This document shows, in pieces, positions 17,669 through 24,984 of a DNA stretch of 64,000 bases. The notes under the pieces were generated by a model. It was not told the origin of the DNA. It ran no database searches and saw nothing but the letters and a program-made list of their open reading frames with translations. A program made the position numbers and the translations under genes. Where the stretch lies: assembly GCF_030317105.1 (NCBI RefSeq), contig NZ_JASZYG010000020.1, forward strand, positions 1 through 64,000, written 5' to 3'. The stretch is from Variovorax brevis. Lineage in GTDB: Bacteria > Pseudomonadota > Gammaproteobacteria > Burkholderiales > Burkholderiaceae_C. Within the stretch, counting starts at the first letter, position 1; each line of letters starts with the position of its first letter.

Positions 17669-19414
17669 TCAGAACGCCTTCTGCAACTGCACGAACAGCC
17701 GCGGGTTGTGCCCGCCGCCATCGGTGATCGCCTCGCGCGTGCCGGCGCGCCAGGCGAGTGTCGCGTTGATGGAGAAATTGTTGGGCCGTGCCCACGACAC
17801 GCCGAAGCCGACGCCACGCAGGCTCTGGGTGTTGTCGGTGTTGATGGTCAGCGGGTCGTGCTGGATGTTTCCGCGCCCGGCGTCGAACAGCAGGAAGGGC
17901 GTGATTTCCTCGTTGTAGGACCACCGCCATTCGACCGTCGCCAGCACGCCCGTGTCCACCAGCAGTTCGCCCGACGGATAGGCCCGCACCGCCTGCGGAC
18001 CACCGAGCGAGAGCTTCTGTGACGCGTCCAGGTTCTTGTTGGACAGTTGCGCACCCACCGACACGTAGAGCGAGTGGCGCGGAATGATTGCCTGCAGGCG
18101 CGAGAAGCGCATCGTCAGCTTGTCGAAGCTGCCTTGCGTGTGCGGGCCGAAAGGGGCTTGGTCGACCTCCTCGACGGCGGGGCTGTTGATGTCCAGGTGA
18201 CCGTGATAGAGGCTGCCCGAGCTTGCCCAGTAGCCGCCGCCGAAGAAGTCATCGCGGTATTCCCAGGCCCAGCCCAGGCCCACGCCCTGTACGCGCTTCT
18301 TGGAGTCGAGGCCCACCGCGTCGAAGTGATCCGTGAGGTCCTGCATGTCACCACTCAGGCGCAGGAACAGGTTCTGGTGCCGCGACCTGATCATCGGATA
18401 GCTGAGCGAAAAATCGAGCACGTCGGCGGTGCCATGTGCGTCCAGGTTCGCAAAGCTGCCGCCCAGCTCGTAGTAGACGTGCGCAGCACCCACGCCGGCA
18501 CGAAAGCCGCTGGAGCCGATCGGCGCTTCGTACGACATGCGGCCAAAGAGCATCCCGCTGCCGTTGGACGCCATGATCCGCGCATCCAGGTTGTCCCCGA
18601 TGCCAAAGGGACTCAGCCAGCGCGCCGTGCCGCCGATGCGGTACCGGCCTGACTCCTCGGTGCCGTAGTTGTCCGCGTCGGCGCTGAACTCCCAGCGCCG
18701 TCCTGCGATGACGTCCACGTTGAGGTCGGTGGTGCCGGGCGTGATGCCTTCCTGCAATTGGGAGGTCACGCGGATGCCGGGCTGGTCCGACAGCAGCAGC
18801 ATGGCGCGCTCGTAGGCGGCCGTGTCCAGCGCCATGCCGGGCTTGATGACCGCCAGGAAGTTGCGAACGCGCTCTTCCTTGATGGGTGCGTCGGGCGCGA
18901 CGTTCACCGTCACGTTGCCCAGCTTGCCTTCGATGACGCTGACCTCCACCACGCCGTCCTGCACGGTTTGCACAGGAATCACGGCCTGCGCCAGGAAGAA
19001 GCCGCGTGCACGGTAAAGGTCGGTGATGGATTGCGCCAGCGCCTCCAGGTCTGCCAGCGTGACGTCGCGGCCGATGTAGGGCTGCGTGACGGCCTTCAGT
19101 TGCTCGGCCGTCAAGGCCTGCGCTCCGTTGAGCCGCAGGTCGTTGAGGCGGAAGGACGTCTGCGGCACCGGCGCGGCGGGCAGCGATTGAGGTGAACTCA
19201 CGGAAGGCGATCCACCCGGCGCCGTGGGCGGCGTCGCCCTCACGGCCGGGTTGTCGCAGCTCGTGCACGGGTTCTGCGTGGGAATGAGCGTGTTCTGCAG
19301 TTGTTGCGACTGCGCGTGCGCGCGTTGCGCTGCAGTCAACCCCAGCACGGCGGCGACCAGAGCAGCCGACGCCAGCGCCACGGGGCGCAACTTCATGCCG
19401 GTCCGCGCCTTCAT
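17669..19414 (-). CDS. TpsB: outer-membrane two-partner secretion transporter (ShlB/FhaC type)
   Basis: A signal peptide ends near AQRAHAQ (about residue 35). A Pro-rich linker leads to a POTRA_2 domain (about 87-165; FRLNDLRLNGAQALTAEQL to VIEGKLGNVTV), then the 16-strand barrel region with a VRAYP variant of the conserved VRGY loop-6 motif and a terminal Phe (LQLQKAF-like ending QKAF). It should sit in the outer membrane and secrete the adjacent TpsA. Its ATG overlaps the stop of the CHAT gene (ATGA at 19411-19414), and its stop is one base from the TpsA start, so all three genes are tightly coupled. Confidence 0.92.
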   Translation of the reverse strand: MKARTGMKLRPVALASAALVAAVLGLTAAQRAHAQSQQLQNTLIPTQNPCTSCDNPAVRATPPTAPGGSPSVSSPQSLPAAPVPQTSFRLNDLRLNGAQALTAEQLKAVTQPYIGRDVTLADLEALAQSITDLYRARGFFLAQAVIPVQTVQDGVVEVSVIEGKLGNVTVNVAPDAPIKEERVRNFLAVIKPGMALDTAAYERAMLLLSDQPGIRVTSQLQEGITPGTTDLNVDVIAGRRWEFSADADNYGTEESGRYRIGGTARWLSPFGIGDNLDARIMASNGSGMLFGRMSYEAPIGSSGFRAGVGAAHVYYELGGSFANLDAHGTADVLDFSLSYPMIRSRHQNLFLRLSGDMQDLTDHFDAVGLDSKKRVQGVGLGWAWEYRDDFFGGGYWASSGSLYHGHLDINSPAVEEVDQAPFGPHTQGSFDKLTMRFSRLQAIIPRHSLYVSVGAQLSNKNLDASQKLSLGGPQAVRAYPSGELLVDTGVLATVEWRWSYNEEITPFLLFDAGRGNIQHDPLTINTDNTQSLRGVGFGVSWARPNNFSINATLAWRAGTREAITDGGGHNPRLFVQLQKAF

Positions 19415-21576
19415 GCCGCGCTCCCCACCGTCAGGCGCCAGTTGCCAATCAGGTTGAACGGGGCCCAGAAGAAGGGGTGCGCCATCTTGGGCACCTTGAG
19501 CACCGCCAGTTGCCCCGCCTGCATCGCGCTCTGGATGTCGCGGCCCTTGGCCAGTTCGGCGTACATCGTGCTCATGAGGACTTCGGTCGCGTCATCTGAC
19601 ACGGGCCACAGCGAGGAGATGAGCGAAGACGTGCCCGCCGACAGGAAGGAGCGCGTGAAGCCCAGCACTTCATCGCCTTGCGCAATGCGGCCGAGGCCCG
19701 ATTCGCAGGCCGACAGCGTCACCAGCGAGGTGCGCTGCATCGACATGCCAATGATCTCGTGGGCTTCGAGGAAGTTTTCCTTGCCGTTCTCGTTGGCCAG
19801 AAGGATGCGCGAATAAAGCGGATCGACCTGGTCGGCCTCGGCGTGCGCGGCCACGTGGACCATCGGCGCATTGGTCACCGCTTCGCGGAACTGCGTCTTG
19901 GTGGCGGCGGCGCCCAGGTAGAGGTTGTTGCGTGGAAACAGTTGCGCCAGTTGCTTGACCTCGACTTCGGCGCCCGGCAGGTCGTACTTGGCTTCGATGG
20001 CCGGATTTCCAAACGCGATGAGCGATGCGTCGGTGCGCGGCGAGCGCTGGGCCAGCTGAATCGCGATCGTCATCGACGGCGCCACCGACACGGGGTGCGT
20101 TTCGATGAGGTAGCGGCCATCCACGCGCATGGCCTGGAAGGGCAGGTAGTGCAGCGGGCCGTGCGGCACGAAGACGATGCGCGCGCCCGGCGAAATGCCC
20201 AGCGGCGCGATGAGGGCCGCACCCAGCTTGTCCGCATTGGCCACTGCCGTGCGGCTGCCGCGGACGACCGAGTTGCGGAAGAACTCGACCAGGTCGGCGA
20301 GCTCTTCGCGCTTGATGGGAATGGACTTGGACTGGATGTCCGTGGGGCTGACGACCCAGACCTGCAGGCGGTCGGGCAGCGAATGGAATTCGACCACGCG
20401 CTCATCCGGGCGAAGGGAGCGTTGCAGCGTCGGCAGGTCGATGGTGGCGGACTCGATGGAGCTCATCTTGGCGCGGCCACGCACGGCGTCGAGCAGGGCG
20501 CGCGAGCGGCTGCGCTCGCTCACTTCAAAGGCGCGGGCCGCTTCACCGTTGTCGCTGTAAAGGCCGATGCCGTTGTCGAAGATGGTCTGCAGGTTGGAGA
20601 ACAGGCCCATCTTGAATTCTTCGCTGCGAAAGCGCGCCCGCGCGGTGTCGACGCCGGCCAGCGCCTTGCCGGCGGCTTCGGCGGCGGCCGGCTTGTTGCC
20701 CATGGCGATTTCGCTGCGCGCAACGCCGTCCCACGCCCACAGGCGGTAGTACTCGCTGTCGGCACCGACGTTGCGCTTGGTGAGCTGCGTGTACAGGTCG
20801 CGTGCTTCGGCGGGCTTCTTCTGGGCCAGCAGGAGGCGGGCGCGCGTGCGGTCGAGTTGGGCGGCCAGCGCCACGTCCTGCGGCGGCGCAATGGACGAAA
20901 GCACTTGTTGCGCGCGTTCGATGTTGCCCGACTCGATGAGCACGTTGGCCAGCGACGCCTGCACCAGCGGGGTGTAGCGCGGCGAGCTGTTGGCCAGGGC
21001 GGTGTCGTAGCTCAGGATGGCGCCGGCGTAGTCGTTGCGGCGCGTCTGCACGTCGCCGATGACTTTGTTGGCCGGACCGACGACGAGGAGCGGGTCGCGC
21101 ACCTGGTACTTGAGGGCCTCGCGCGCAAACTCCTCGGCCTTGTCGAGTTGGCCCGAGTAGCTGTAGACGATGGCGAGGTCGCGGTTGGCAAACGCAAGGA
21201 GGTTGGGGTCCTTGCTGGTGTTGGCCAGGTGCAGCGCCTTGCTGGCGGCGCGCACGCTCTGGCGGAAGTCACCGTTTTCGGCCAGGGCGACGGCCTGGCT
21301 GCAATACTGGTAGCCCGATAACTTGACGGGATCCTTGTTGTAGAGGATGGCGCCGTCGTTGGTCAGGGCAAAAATGGTGTCGGTGTCCGCGAGCCGCGCT
21401 TTTTCTTCCTTGGCGGCTGCCGCGGTGGCGTCGGGCGGTTGGCCCTGTGCCAGCGCTGTGGCGCCTCCCAATGCCAGCAGCAAGGCCACACCCCATGACG
21501 CGAGCGCACCGGCGGTTGCAAGCCTTGGTGGCGCATTGTTTCGCGCATTTCCGAATAACGATGGATACCGTTGCAT
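19411..21576 (-). CDS. Exported TPR-CHAT caspase-like protein
   Basis: The product of about 721 residues begins with a hydrophobic signal sequence (SWGVALLLALGGATALAQ), then TPR-like helices (about 60-330) and a C-terminal CHAT domain with the expected dyad: His578 in VHVAAHAE and Cys624 in TLSACESGLG. CHAT is a caspase/separase-type peptidase fold. ATG 21576, with GGGGG just upstream, is preferred to the open frame at 21621. It is the first gene of the TpsB-TpsA operon. A role in maturing or controlling the exoprotein is plausible but is inference; the exported location fits it. Confidence 0.85.
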   Translation of the reverse strand: MQRYPSLFGNARNNAPPRLATAGALASWGVALLLALGGATALAQGQPPDATAAAAKEEKARLADTDTIFALTNDGAILYNKDPVKLSGYQYCSQAVALAENGDFRQSVRAASKALHLANTSKDPNLLAFANRDLAIVYSYSGQLDKAEEFAREALKYQVRDPLLVVGPANKVIGDVQTRRNDYAGAILSYDTALANSSPRYTPLVQASLANVLIESGNIERAQQVLSSIAPPQDVALAAQLDRTRARLLLAQKKPAEARDLYTQLTKRNVGADSEYYRLWAWDGVARSEIAMGNKPAAAEAAGKALAGVDTARARFRSEEFKMGLFSNLQTIFDNGIGLYSDNGEAARAFEVSERSRSRALLDAVRGRAKMSSIESATIDLPTLQRSLRPDERVVEFHSLPDRLQVWVVSPTDIQSKSIPIKREELADLVEFFRNSVVRGSRTAVANADKLGAALIAPLGISPGARIVFVPHGPLHYLPFQAMRVDGRYLIETHPVSVAPSMTIAIQLAQRSPRTDASLIAFGNPAIEAKYDLPGAEVEVKQLAQLFPRNNLYLGAAATKTQFREAVTNAPMVHVAAHAEADQVDPLYSRILLANENGKENFLEAHEIIGMSMQRTSLVTLSACESGLGRIAQGDEVLGFTRSFLSAGTSSLISSLWPVSDDATEVLMSTMYAELAKGRDIQSAMQAGQLAVLKVPKMAHPFFWAPFNLIGNWRLTVGSAA

Positions 21577-21783
21577 TCGACCCCCGCGCGCTGCCCGGCG
21601 GTGCGCGTGAAGCGCACCCACGGGCGCCGCGAAAGTGCGCGCCCCCTCAGGCCTCGTGCGGCGAGTCTAGGAGTGGCCCCGGTGCGTGAACATTCTCAAG
21701 AAGGTCTAGGGCAAACGGGTTAATTAGTCTTGGTGATGACGGGTTTTATGGGGCGCGCGGGTATGGGGCGGGTGGGTCTCTTC
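21577..21783. other. Upstream region of the TPS-CHAT operon
   Basis: This 207-bp stretch separates the CHAT start from the right repeat. It becomes AT-richer around 21710-21735 (GGTTAATTAGTC), where a minus-strand promoter would be expected, but I cannot point to a clear -35/-10 pair. No gene seen. Confidence 0.35.
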
Positions 21784-22151
21784 GGGGGCCGCCCGGCATG
21801 CGATGGCCGCTGGGCGCCTTCACTGTGGCGGTCGCTTCGCGACTGCTCTGCGGTGCTCACGATTTGCGGGGTCTCGCAGAACTCGCTTCGCTCAAACAGC
21901 TGCGAGCCTGATCCCGCAAATCGCTCCGCTCCTCGACGCCACAGAGGCGGCGCCCAGCGGCCATCGCATACCGGGCTCCGGGGAGGTGCCAACAGTGTGG
22001 GCGTTTCTATTGATCCTGCGCGTCGATCCGTTGGTGCGCAAGCCCACACGGCGCGCGCACTCTCTCCAATGGTTACGACCGTCGAAACGTCCTGTTCACC
22101 CCCACCGTGTGTGGCGGACAGTTCACCCCCACCGTGTCCAGCGTCGGTGGG
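21784..22151. repeat. Right copy of the long inverted repeat (mate at 1-380)
   Basis: This is the reverse-complement counterpart of 1-380. The outer block GTCGAAACGTCCTGTTCACC to GTGTCCAGCGTCGGTGGG is nearly identical to the mate, while the middle part has more differences. No gene inside. Its right end abuts a further palindromic element at 22141-22330. Confidence 0.85.
21792..21975. repeat. 184-bp imperfect palindrome inside the right repeat
   Basis: CCCGGCATGCGATGGCCGC (from 21792) pairs with GCGGCCATCGCATACCGGG (to 21975) with one mismatch. The inside again contains the pair GATTTGCGGG/CCCGCAAATC. Homologous to the palindrome at 178-370. Confidence 0.75.
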
Positions 22152-22330
22152 CGGTATGCCTGTGGGCGGCTGTTGAGCCTGCGGCGAGCACCGCAAGAAA
22201 AGGCGGAAGAAGGGCCGCAGCTGTTTGAGCCGCAGGCGAGTTCTGCGGACCCCGCCTTTTCTGAGGAGCAGCAGCGAAGTCCGAAGGACCGCAGGCGTCA
22301 GCCGACCACAGGCATACCGCCCGCCGACGC
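22141..22330. repeat. 190-bp imperfect palindrome of a second type
   Basis: The 32-bp left arm from 22141 (contains GGGCGGTATGCCTGTGG) pairs with the right arm at 22299-22330 (contains CCACAGGCATACCGCCC) with two mismatches. Inner segments also pair, for example AAAAGGCGG near 22199 with CCGCCTTTT near 22253. It lies downstream of katE. It could be a transposon-derived or structural intergenic element; a transcript would fold strongly. Confidence 0.7.
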
Positions 22331-22376
22331 CGCCCCAACGCCAACAGCAACGCCCCATACAACAACCAACATCCCA

Positions 22377-24590
22377 TCAAGCCGCCACACGCTCCACCCC
22401 CGGCCGGTCCCAATGGCGGTGTTTGGAGATCGCGGCAATGAATGCGTGTGCCACCTGCGTAGCAGCGCTGCTGTCGCCCAGGTTCAACGCCGGCGTCGCG
22501 GCGAGCACGATGCCGGGCGGCGCCTTTTCGGGATCGTCGCCAATGCCCGCAGGCGCCAGCAGCTGGCGGCCTTCGCCAATCGCGCACACCGTCTTGAAGT
22601 GCTTGTACGCCTCCAGCACGAAGCGCTGCGCGTCGCCGTTGGCGGCCAGCGCCTTGGCACTGTCGGCACCGGCCGGAACGAGCACCGCGTCGAACATCAC
22701 CGACGTGCTGTTGGCAAATGTTGCTTCCACCTCGACCTGCCGTTTCGATGCACTGGTCACGCTGCCCAAGTGCGGACCGATCACCTTGCACACTGCACCG
22801 GCCTGCTCCAACGCCTCGCGAATCGGCTTGAGCGACGCGGAATCGAATCCGTCGGCCGCGAGGATCGCCACCTTGCGCGTGCGAATCACCGGCGCGTTGT
22901 TGTTGCTGCTGCCATTGGCGTTGGCAGGCCCTCGCTCGACCATGCTCAGCGCCGGCGACTCTTCGATCGGCATGCTGATCTGGTGATCGCGAAACCCTGC
23001 ACGCCCCGCTGCCGCGCGCGCATCGGGCGCCTCGATACCCAGGGCTTCCGCCACGCGTCGCGCAAACTTTTCGTCGACGTGCGCGAGGTTGTCGACCAGC
23101 CGCTGGCGAATCGCCGGCACCTGCACCTTCGAGAGCTCGAAGCGGAAGGCCGCGATGATGTGTTCCTTCTCCACCGCGCTCTGGCTGTTGAAGAACAGGC
23201 GTGCCTGCGTGAAGTGATCATCGAAGGTCGGGCTGCGGCGCCGCACCTTGGGCGACTCGAGTTCGTCCGGATAAGACTGGAAGCCTTCGCTCGCGCCATC
23301 GACGCGGTACTCGACGCCGCTGCCCAGAGAGTTGGGCTCATACGCCGCCTGGCCGCGCGCAATCACCTGCCGATGCATGCCGTCACGCTGGAAGTTGTGG
23401 AAGGGACACACGCCGCGGTTGATCGGCAGCTCGTGAAAGTTGGGACCGCCCAAGCGCGAGAGTTGCGTGTCGGTGTACGAAAACAGCCGCCCCTGCAGCA
23501 GCGGGTCGTTGGTGAAATCAATGCCCGGCACGATGTGGCCGGGATGAAAGGCGACCTGCTCCGTCTCCGCAAAAAAATTGTCGGGGTTGCGGTTGAGCAC
23601 CAGCCTGCCGATGCGCTGCACCGGCACCATTTCTTCCGGAATCAGCTTGGTCGGGTCGAGCAGGTCGAATCCGAAGCTGTGTTCCTTGTCGGGCGGAATC
23701 ATCTGCACGCCCAGTTCCCATTCGGGGAATTCGCCGGAATCGATGGCCTCCCACAGGTCGCGGCGGTGAAAGTCCGCGTCCTGGCCGGCGAGCTTCTGGG
23801 CCTCGTCCCAGACCAGGCCGTGCACGCCAAGCTTGGGCTTCCAGTGGAACTTCACGAAATGGCTTTCACCGCGCGAGTTGACAAAGCGGAAGGTGTGCAC
23901 CCCGAAGCCTTCGATCATGCGCAGGCTGCGCGGGATGGCGCGGTCCGACATCGCCCACATCAGCATGTGCGTGGTCTCGGGCATGAGCGACGCGAAGTCC
24001 CAGAAGGTATCGTGCGCGCTCGCGGCCTGCGGCATGGCGTTGTGCGGCTCGGGCTTGACGGCGTGGATGAGGTCAGGGAACTTCATCGCGTCCTGGATGA
24101 AGAACACCGGAATGTTGTTGCCCACCAGGTCGTAGTTGCCTTCGCGCGTGTAGAACTTGACGGCAAAGCCGCGCACGTCGCGCACCGTGTCGGCCGAGCC
24201 CGCGCCACCGGCCACCGTCGAGAAGCGCACGAACACCGGCGTCTTCTGGCTGGGGTCTTGCAGGAAGTCGGCGCAGGTGAACTGCGACATCGACTTGTAG
24301 ACTTGGAAGTAGCCGTGCGCCGCCGAGCCGCGCGCATGGACCACGCGCTCGGGAATGCGCTCGTGGTCGAAGTGCGTGATCTTCTCGCGCAGGATGAAGT
24401 CTTCCAGCAACGATGGCCCGCGCTGGCCGGCCTTGAGCGAGTTGTGGTTGTCGGGAATGCGCAAGCCCTGGTTGGTCGTCAGCAAGGGCTCCGGCGCCAT
24501 CGTGTATTCGCCGAGCTGGTCGATCTTTTCGTTGCTGGCCTCGGAGGGCTTGGCGCGTCGTGGCGCGGCGGGCTTCTTGGGCGAAGTCAT
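22377..24590 (-). CDS. katE: Large-subunit catalase HPII
   Basis: Haem catalase breaking down hydrogen peroxide in the cytoplasm. The 737 residues match the large-subunit class (E. coli HPII has 753). Visible are the catalytic His85 in RVVHARGSAAHG, Asn158 in DLVGNNIPVFF, and the haem-ligand Tyr region RLFSYTDTQLSR. After about residue 560 there is the extra C-terminal flavodoxin/class I glutaminase-like domain (RKVAILAADGFD) that marks HPII. The start ATG 24590 follows an AGAAGACCTG stretch. A GC-rich hairpin and a 49-aa membrane gene lie directly upstream on the same strand, which suggests joint stress-related expression. Confidence 0.95.
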   Translation of the reverse strand: MTSPKKPAAPRRAKPSEASNEKIDQLGEYTMAPEPLLTTNQGLRIPDNHNSLKAGQRGPSLLEDFILREKITHFDHERIPERVVHARGSAAHGYFQVYKSMSQFTCADFLQDPSQKTPVFVRFSTVAGGAGSADTVRDVRGFAVKFYTREGNYDLVGNNIPVFFIQDAMKFPDLIHAVKPEPHNAMPQAASAHDTFWDFASLMPETTHMLMWAMSDRAIPRSLRMIEGFGVHTFRFVNSRGESHFVKFHWKPKLGVHGLVWDEAQKLAGQDADFHRRDLWEAIDSGEFPEWELGVQMIPPDKEHSFGFDLLDPTKLIPEEMVPVQRIGRLVLNRNPDNFFAETEQVAFHPGHIVPGIDFTNDPLLQGRLFSYTDTQLSRLGGPNFHELPINRGVCPFHNFQRDGMHRQVIARGQAAYEPNSLGSGVEYRVDGASEGFQSYPDELESPKVRRRSPTFDDHFTQARLFFNSQSAVEKEHIIAAFRFELSKVQVPAIRQRLVDNLAHVDEKFARRVAEALGIEAPDARAAAGRAGFRDHQISMPIEESPALSMVERGPANANGSSNNNAPVIRTRKVAILAADGFDSASLKPIREALEQAGAVCKVIGPHLGSVTSASKRQVEVEATFANSTSVMFDAVLVPAGADSAKALAANGDAQRFVLEAYKHFKTVCAIGEGRQLLAPAGIGDDPEKAPPGIVLAATPALNLGDSSAATQVAHAFIAAISKHRHWDRPGVERVAA

Positions 24591-24616
24591 CAGGTCTTCT
24601 TTCTTCCATCCTTGCA

Positions 24617-24635
24617 GCGCGCCGGGGTGGCGCGC
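24617..24635 (-). promoter_or_regulatory. Hairpin in the leader between the small membrane gene and katE
   Basis: GCGCGCC and GGCGCGC form a perfect 7-bp stem around a 5-nt loop, 27 bp upstream of the katE start. There is no U-run on the minus strand. It may be a weak terminator/attenuator or an mRNA-stabilising hairpin controlling read-through into katE. Confidence 0.4.
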
Positions 24636-24638
24636 GGG

Positions 24639-24788
24639 TTAACCGGCTTCGGTGTCGAAGAACAGATCCATGGCGTTGACCAGGGCGATCACTGCAATCC
24701 CTACGGCGATGACGATGCCGACCCACACGATGACGTCATCGAGCGTGACAGTGCTGAAGGCCTGAAACAGGGATGAGAGAAGGTCCAT
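24639..24788 (-). CDS. 49-aa single-helix membrane protein upstream of katE
   Basis: From ATG 24788 (AAAGGC about 9 bases upstream) the product is MDLLSSLFQAFS followed by one strong membrane helix of about 20 residues (WVGIVIAVGIAVIALVNAM) and a short acidic tail. The frame is open upstream but the added residues do not look like protein. It sits 48 bp before katE on the same strand. Function unknown. Confidence 0.55.
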   Translation of the reverse strand: MDLLSSLFQAFSTVTLDDVIVWVGIVIAVGIAVIALVNAMDLFFDTEAG

Positions 24789-24830
24789 GGCACGCCTTTG
24801 CATGTCGGTTGCACGTCGACAGGGAAACAG

Positions 24831-24848
24831 TGCGACACCTGTGTCGCA
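24831..24848. promoter_or_regulatory. 18-bp palindrome upstream of the small membrane gene and katE
   Basis: TGCGACA-CCTG-TGTCGCA is a perfect 7-bp inverted repeat with a 4-bp centre, 43 bp upstream of the start at 24788. Position and symmetry fit a dimeric repressor/activator site controlling the small gene and katE. No regulator gene is adjacent, so the binder is unknown. Confidence 0.45.
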
Positions 24849-24984
24849 GCCCCAATCTGCGATCCATGCCAACGTTAAGGCTCAGAGGGCCTTCAACCCG
24901 TAGTGGGCGCGCGCTCCACGCTGTGGGACGGCGGTGGCGCTTGCGGTAGGCATGCGCCGACGGCATGTCGCGTTTGGCGATGCG

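Noticed and set aside
1..22151. The inverted repeats considered as ends of an insertion sequence or composite transposon
   Set aside because: No transposase, integrase or resolvase gene lies within or beside the repeats, and target duplications cannot be seen; recorded as repeats only.
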